A DNA stretch of 64,000 nt. Source: CAYRGY01 sp964424075 (GTDB taxonomy: Bacteria > Patescibacteriota > Gracilibacteria > UBA1369). The notes below the pieces were generated by a model. It had not been told where the DNA came from. It searched no databases and was given only the letters and a program-made list of their open reading frames with translations. Of this stretch, positions 60,060-64,000 are shown in pieces (within the stretch, counting starts at the first letter, position 1; the number at the start of each line of letters is the position of its first letter). The stretch lies in assembly GCA_964424075.1 (NCBI GenBank), contig CAYRGY010000003.1:62001-126000 (forward strand), in the 5' to 3' direction. The translations under genes were made by a program, and so were the position numbers.

Positions 60060-61073
60060 ATGCCTAGCAAACCAAAAGTTGCCATCAATGGCTTTGGCCG
60101 TATCGGTCGCCAGATTTTCCGTATCAATGCGGAAAAGGGATTTCCTCTCAATATTGTGGCAATTAATGATTTGGGAGACCACGAAACTCTGACCCATCTA
60201 CTTAAATATGACTCCAACTACGGAAAATTCGAAATGGACATCACAAGCAAAAAAGATTCTCTACAAATTAAAAACAAAACAGTGAAGTTGCTTCAAGAAA
60301 GAGATCCTGAAATGCTTCCTTGGAAGAAAATGGGCGTAGACATTGTATTGGAATCAACCGGAGTATTTCGTGATCGGGACGGAGCATCAAAGCATCTCAA
60401 AGCCGGTGCCAAAAAAGTTATTATCACAGCGCCAGCCAAAAATCCCGACACTACTTTATTGATGGGAGTGAACACTCAAACTTATAAACCTAAATCCCAG
60501 CATATTATCTCCAACGCTTCCTGCACCACCAATTGTATGGCCCCAATTGTCAAAGTACTTAATGACACTCTGGGCATCAAACAAGGACTGATGACCACTG
60601 TTCATTCCTATACCAATGATCAAAGAATTCTCGATTTGCCTCACAAGGATTTACGCCGCGCCCGCGCCGCTGCAGTCAACATAATTCCAACCACAACCGG
60701 CGCCGCCGTCGCCGTCACCGAAGTCATCCCTGAATTAAAAGGTAAATTGGATGGACTTGCGCTGCGTGTTCCTACGCCAGTAGTTTCCATTCTTGATTTT
60801 ACTTTCCTGACCAACAAGAAGACCTCTGTCAAGGAAGTAAATTCAATCTTGAAAAAAGCCACCAATGGTGCATTAAAAGGCATTCTGGGTTATTCCGATG
60901 AACCATTAGTGTCCATCGATTTTCGTCAGGACAGTCGCTCTTCAATCGTAGATGGCATTTCCACTCAAGTCATGAAAGGCAACATGGTCAAAGTTCTTTC
61001 TTGGTATGACAATGAATGGGGCTATTCCAATCGCACCCTTGAACTTGCTGAAATGGTTGCCCATAAGCTGTAA
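60060..61073 (+). CDS. gapA: glyceraldehyde-3-phosphate dehydrogenase
   Basis: 337 aa glycolytic enzyme. NAD-binding INGFGRIGRQIFRI at 8-21, the active-site phrase SNASCTTNCMAP (catalytic Cys near 154), HSYTNDQRILDLPHKDLRRA with the catalytic His, and the end SWYDNEWGYSNRTLEL. A complete type I GAPDH of normal length. It has its own promoter and no other glycolytic gene beside it. The stop lies 2 bases from that of the convergent small gene. Confidence 0.97.
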   Translation: MPSKPKVAINGFGRIGRQIFRINAEKGFPLNIVAINDLGDHETLTHLLKYDSNYGKFEMDITSKKDSLQIKNKTVKLLQERDPEMLPWKKMGVDIVLESTGVFRDRDGASKHLKAGAKKVIITAPAKNPDTTLLMGVNTQTYKPKSQHIISNASCTTNCMAPIVKVLNDTLGIKQGLMTTVHSYTNDQRILDLPHKDLRRARAAAVNIIPTTTGAAVAVTEVIPELKGKLDGLALRVPTPVVSILDFTFLTNKKTSVKEVNSILKKATNGALKGILGYSDEPLVSIDFRQDSRSSIVDGISTQVMKGNMVKVLSWYDNEWGYSNRTLELAEMVAHKL

Positions 61074-61075
61074 GC

Positions 61076-61282
61076 TTACTTCTTGAACAAACCGGTCATT
61101 CTTTGAATATTGGCAAATATTTTCAGTTTTATTCCGGGAATACTCTTGTTTTTACCATCCATTAATTCCAACAGATCGGAAGTAATCCTGGCTATACCTT
61201 GAGTTTTGACAATTTTAAAAATTCTGAGCACCTTCTCCAATCGATGGCTTTGTTTATAATCAAATATATTTTGCACCATCAC
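61076..61282 (-). CDS. small basic hypothetical protein
   Basis: 68 aa, basic and helical (SHRLEKVLRIFKIVKTQGIA, GIKLKIFANIQRMTGLFKK). It starts 35 bases after the preceding gene on the same strand and converges on gapA with a 2-base gap. No family recognised. The composition is consistent with a real gene, and it fills the space exactly, but its shortness makes a chance ORF possible. Confidence 0.5.
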   Translation of the reverse strand: MMVQNIFDYKQSHRLEKVLRIFKIVKTQGIARITSDLLELMDGKNKSIPGIKLKIFANIQRMTGLFKK

Positions 61283-61317
61283 ACAATAGCTATAACCTGC
61301 TGGTGATATACACCACT

Positions 61318-61644
61318 TCAGCCAACTTTGTTTTGTTTTCCATCTTGATTGAGTAAACCAACAATCAATTTTCGTACCATAAAAGCTATCCGATTCGGAT
61401 CACAAGCTGTTTTTGACAAGCGAATATTACCCACTACGGAAATAATTCTGGAAATCGCACGCAAGGTGTCCATTTGCATTTCTTCAAGTAAATGCAACAT
61501 GCGTAACAATTCTTCTCTATCCTCCTCTGTTTCAATTTTATCGGCAAACATCTCAATTAAATCCTCCATATCATCAACAAATTGTTCACGAATATGTTGC
61601 TTTTTAACTTCTTCAGCAATCAGCTGAGTATCACTCTCATTCAT
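61318..61644 (-). CDS. small acidic hypothetical protein
   Basis: 108 aa, acidic in the first half, all helical (EEVKKQHIREQFVDDMEDLI, TEEDREELLRMLHLLEEMQM), with a basic C-terminus (RIAFMVRKLIVGLLNQDGKQ). No known family. A promoter can be read 33 bases upstream, divergent from the hrcA promoter. Its good coding character and own promoter support it as real. Confidence 0.65.
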   Translation of the reverse strand: MNESDTQLIAEEVKKQHIREQFVDDMEDLIEMFADKIETEEDREELLRMLHLLEEMQMDTLRAISRIISVVGNIRLSKTACDPNRIAFMVRKLIVGLLNQDGKQNKVG

Positions 61645-61676
61645 ATTTAAAATTAGTAGCTATAAAATAACCACAA

Positions 61677-61704
61677 ATTCTAGTTATATCAAGTTATTCC
61701 TCAA
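61677..61704 (-). promoter_or_regulatory. promoter of the acidic hypothetical gene
   Basis: Minus strand TTGAGG (61704-61699), 16-base spacer, TAGAAT (61682-61677), 33 bases before the ATG at 61644. Confidence 0.5.
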
Positions 61705-61714
61705 TTATCTAAAT

Positions 61715-61755
61715 TTGCTTTTCTAAAATTAGCACTGTATAATGTTAACTGCTAA
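61715..61755 (+). promoter_or_regulatory. hrcA-grpE-dnaK promoter with CIRCE-like operator
   Basis: TTGCTT (61715-61720), 17-base spacer, TATAAT (61738-61743). The operator TTAGCACTG, 9 bases, AACTGCTAA (61729-61755) matches the CIRCE form TTAGCACTC-N9-GAGTGCTAA in all but a few inner bases, and its arms extend to AAAATTAGCA/TGCTAATTTT. The -10 box lies exactly in the 9-base spacer, so HrcA bound there would block RNA polymerase. Confidence 0.85.
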
Positions 61756-61770
61756 TTTTAGAATCCGCTA

Positions 61771-62484
61771 ATGAAAATGGATCGTCGCTTTGAAGTCTTG
61801 AAAGCTATCGTAAAGCACTTTATCAACACAGCCGAACCAGTCGGTTCAAACACAATTCTGGTCAGCTATAGTTTCAATGTCTCCCCTGCCACCATTCGCA
61901 ATGACATGGCTATGTTGGAAAAGAAAGGTTTGATATATCAACCGCACACCTCTGCCGGCCGAGTTCCTACTGATCTGGGTTATCGACTTTTCGTCGACGA
62001 GCTTGGTGAATATGAAGAGGCTAAACAGGCTGCTGTCAAAGCCATCCAAAAAGCTCAAAAAGAATTAACCACTCACCGGGCCAAACAAAAAATCCAGGAC
62101 ATAGTTTCCCTGCTGGCACACGTCACCCAAAACGCCAGTTTTGCAACTGTTCCGGGCAGCGGACGCACTTTTTATCTGGGACTTTCCAATATTATCCGCC
62201 AACCGGAATTCATGGACGATTACTCACGAGCCAGCCAAGTAATTGAAGTTTTCGAACGCAATGACGGCTTCATGAATCTTCTTTCCAAATTGAATATTGA
62301 TGAAACTGTTAAATTTTATATCGGAAAAGAAAATATCATTCCTGAAATTCAAAGTTGTACTCTGCTGGTCACCCGTATTAAATATTTGGGACATAACAGC
62401 ATAGTCGGCATTCTCGCTCCCACTCGTTGCAAATATGCATTCAACAAAGCAGTTCTAGAACAAGCTAAATCTTTAATAAAGTAA
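61771..62484 (+). CDS. hrcA: heat-inducible transcription repressor HrcA
   Basis: 237 aa, about 100 residues shorter than usual (~340). The N-terminal winged helix is intact (RRFEVLKAIVKHFINTAEPV, SPATIRNDMAMLEKKGLI, PHTSAGRVPTDLGYRLFVDE); the central dimerisation region is reduced. The C-terminal GAF-like part ends LGHNSIVGILAPTRCKYAFN, close to the conserved IGVIGPxRMxYxK. It should bind the CIRCE-like site upstream and repress its own operon. Two ATGs (61771 and 61777) are possible starts. Confidence 0.92.
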   Translation: MKMDRRFEVLKAIVKHFINTAEPVGSNTILVSYSFNVSPATIRNDMAMLEKKGLIYQPHTSAGRVPTDLGYRLFVDELGEYEEAKQAAVKAIQKAQKELTTHRAKQKIQDIVSLLAHVTQNASFATVPGSGRTFYLGLSNIIRQPEFMDDYSRASQVIEVFERNDGFMNLLSKLNIDETVKFYIGKENIIPEIQSCTLLVTRIKYLGHNSIVGILAPTRCKYAFNKAVLEQAKSLIK

Positions 62485-62486
62485 AT

Positions 62487-63077
62487 ATGGACGATCAACA
62501 CTTCGAACAGGATCAGCAAACTGATCCTCAGTCTAAGACAAATCCGCAATCCGGAAATCCTCCCCAAGATGACTCAAAGAAGCCACAAAATGAAGGACAG
62601 GATCTGCAAAAACTTCAACAGGAATTAGAAGAAACCCGTACCCGTCTTGATGAACTAACTACAATCAGCCAACAGGCACTCGCTGACTTACAAAATTACA
62701 AAAAGCGCAATGAAGATGAAAAACAACAATTCGTCAAATTCGCCAATGCCGCGCTAATCCTGCAAATTCTACCCATTCTCGACAATATTGCCCTGGCTGA
62801 AAAACACTTACCGGAAAATCCCGATGCCCAAAAATGGGCAGAAGGTGTACTGTCCACCGTTAAACAATTGGAAGATCTTTTAGCTAAAGACGGTTTAAAC
62901 AAGATTAGCACTGAGGATTTATTCGACCCCGACCTACACGAAGCAGTCACTATGCAACCCGGCCCCAAAGACCAAATTATGCAAACCATGGAAACCGGCT
63001 ACAAAATTGGTGAACGCGTTTTGCGCAGAGCTAAGGTCATAGTCGGCAATGGTGAGTCAGCTGCGACAGCTAGCTGA
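62487..63077 (+). CDS. grpE: nucleotide exchange factor GrpE
   Basis: 196 aa co-chaperone that releases ADP from DnaK. A hydrophilic, Gln/Asp-rich N-terminus (1-45), a long helix (about 46-95, LQQELEETRTRLDELTTISQ, ALADLQNYKKRNEDEKQQFV) that forms the dimer stalk, and the C-terminal beta-wing with DLFDPDLHEAVTMQPG and TGYKIGERVLRRAKVIVGNG. Length is normal. It starts 2 bases after hrcA. A small hairpin separates it from dnaK. Confidence 0.94.
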   Translation: MDDQHFEQDQQTDPQSKTNPQSGNPPQDDSKKPQNEGQDLQKLQQELEETRTRLDELTTISQQALADLQNYKKRNEDEKQQFVKFANAALILQILPILDNIALAEKHLPENPDAQKWAEGVLSTVKQLEDLLAKDGLNKISTEDLFDPDLHEAVTMQPGPKDQIMQTMETGYKIGERVLRRAKVIVGNGESAATAS

Positions 63078-63092
63078 CCAAATGGATAATAG

Positions 63093-63107
63093 CTGCCCAA
63101 AGGGCAG
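63093..63107. other. hairpin between grpE and dnaK
   Basis: CTGCCC, loop AAA, GGGCAG: a perfect 6-bp GC-rich stem in the 67-base gap. No T run follows, so it is not a terminator; it could stabilise the dnaK half of a processed transcript. Confidence 0.4.
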
Positions 63108-63144
63108 ACCACCTAAGATTATAAACAACTTAACCTAAAAATAT

Positions 63145-64000
63145 ATGCCTAAAATTATCGGAATTGATCTTGGAACTACCAACTCCTGCGTAGCCGTCAT
63201 GGAAGGAGCCGAACCGGTAGTCATTCCCAATGCAGAAGGTCATCGTACTACTCCTTCAGTGGTAGCAATCAAAAACAGTGAAAGATTGGTCGGCGCCAAT
63301 GCCAAAGCGCAAGCCGTCACCAATCCTGAAAATACTATCTATTCATCCAAACGCTTCATCGGACGCCGTACAGACGAAATCACCGATGAAAAAAGTCGTG
63401 TTTCTTTCAAAGTAGTGGACGGCAGCAAAGGTGAAGCCGAAATCATGCTGGATGGCAAGCAACGCCGTCCGGCGGAAATTTCCGCTATGGTTTTACAAAA
63501 GCTCAAAGCTGATGCCGAGGCTTATCTCGGCGAAGAAGTCAAGGAGGCCGTCATCACGGTGCCAGCCTATTTTAATGATTCGCAAAGGCAAGCAACTAAG
63601 GATGCCGGTCAAATTGCCGGACTGGAGGTAAAGCGAATTATCAATGAGCCCACCGCCGCCGCCCTGGCCTATGGCCTGGACAAAAAGAGCGGAGACAAGA
63701 AAATCGCCGTCTTCGACCTTGGTGGTGGGACCTTTGATATTTCCATTCTCGACCTCGGCGACGGAGTTTTCGAAGTTTTATCCACCAATGGTGACACTCA
63801 CCTCGGAGGTGACGACTTCGACGATGTTGTCATGAACTGGATTATCGACGAATTCAAAAAAGACCAAGGCTCTGATCTTTCCAAAGACAACCTGGCCATT
63901 CAACGCCTCAAGGAAGCTGCCGAAAAAGCCAAAGTCGCCCTTTCTTCCCAACATGAATCTGAAATTAATCTGCCTTTCATCACTGTTGATAAGGACGGCA
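63145..64000 (+). CDS. dnaK: chaperone DnaK, 3' end outside window
   Basis: The first 285 codons of Hsp70. IGIDLGTTNSCVAVMEG at 5-21 is the phosphate-1 motif, VPAYFNDSQRQATKDAGQIA and INEPTAAALAYGL follow, and the phosphate-2 motif VFDLGGGTFDISILDLGDG is complete. The frame is open to the last base of the window, so only the N-terminal part of the ATPase domain is seen. The gene order hrcA-grpE-dnaK is standard; dnaJ would be expected next. Confidence 0.97.
   Translation, partial: MPKIIGIDLGTTNSCVAVMEGAEPVVIPNAEGHRTTPSVVAIKNSERLVGANAKAQAVTNPENTIYSSKRFIGRRTDEITDEKSRVSFKVVDGSKGEAEIMLDGKQRRPAEISAMVLQKLKADAEAYLGEEVKEAVITVPAYFNDSQRQATKDAGQIAGLEVKRIINEPTAAALAYGLDKKSGDKKIAVFDLGGGTFDISILDLGDGVFEVLSTNGDTHLGGDDFDDVVMNWIIDEFKKDQGSDLSKDNLAIQRLKEAAEKAKVALSSQHESEINLPFITVDKDG

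Noticed and set aside
1..64000. CRISPR arrays, insertion sequences, prophage or integrase genes
   Set aside because: I saw no spaced direct repeats, transposase motifs, integrase motifs or phage structural genes anywhere in the window.
1..64000. Recoding of TGA as glycine
   Set aside because: TGA ends several well-defined genes (for example at 37529-37531 and the methyltransferase at 16387-16389), and no gene needs TGA read as an amino acid.

Overview
The window looks like a chromosome segment of a Candidate Phyla Radiation (Patescibacteria) bacterium, probably of the Parcubacteria/ABY1 type; that placement is inferred from gene content, not from a marker-gene tree. The signs are AT-rich compact DNA, a PilT gene followed by five small two-helix pilin-like proteins, SLH-domain and tail-fibre-like surface proteins, a TrmNO-less set of short housekeeping genes, and an acetate kinase/phosphotransacetylase pair beside GAPDH as the visible energy metabolism. 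TGA is used as a stop, so the recoded Gracilibacteria/Absconditabacteria code is excluded.

Layout. 1-4.2 kb (+): conserved hypothetical, pilT and five overlapping pilin-like genes. 4.2-6.2 kb: metG (-), a broken small gene, a terminator and a GC-rich structured stretch. 6.2-11.9 kb (-): type IV pilus operon pilN-pilO-pilC-four prepilins. 11.9-16.4 kb (+): RNHCP protein, tilS, ftsH, hsp20, galU. 16.4-25.5 kb: methyltransferase, TPR protein, RNase P RNA, sugar-phosphate transferase, secA, ftsK. 25.5-33.8 kb: broken lipoprotein gene, gltX, zinc-ribbon protein, lipoprotein, pta-ackA, a glycosyltransferase with an unusual N-terminal helical domain, and a large PP2C-like/beta-propeller membrane protein. 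33.8-37.6 kb: rpmH-rnpA-yidC-khpB, an SLH-RlpA protein and tRNA-Glu. 37.6-42.9 kb: gene remnants and three surface proteins. 43-48.8 kb: ferredoxin, DHH phosphoesterase, a cysteine-poor ribonucleotide-reductase-like protein with its overlapping partner, and two tandem membrane methyltransferases. 48.7-57.8 kb: ComEC, lipoprotein, LCP protein, D,D-carboxypeptidase, mraY, and an ECF sigma factor with a FecR-like membrane protein. 57.9-64 kb: ftsL-rsmH, a small exporter, gapA, two small hypotheticals, then hrcA-grpE-dnaK with a CIRCE-like operator; dnaK runs off the end.

How it fits together. Type IV pili (pilT, pilN/O/C, prepilins) plus ComEC suggest DNA uptake and surface attachment, while SLH, RlpA, LCP, DacF and MraY build and decorate the wall. 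Promoters of the primary sigma type (TTGnnn, 16-18 nt, TAnnnT) can be read in front of many transcription units, usually 15-30 nt before the start codon, and almost no gene has a Shine-Dalgarno sequence. Most convergent gene pairs abut or share their stop codons and lack a visible terminator.

The most unusual items are the catalytically dead-looking ribonucleotide-reductase homologue with an ATP-cone (44677-46527), the helical-bundle/MGDG-type glycosyltransferase fusion (30308-31744), tandem FAM173-like membrane methyltransferases (47677-48803), the PP2C-like protein lacking its metal-binding aspartates (31741-33750), and a set of small genes broken by single-base shifts, one of them at a perfect -1 slippery heptamer.
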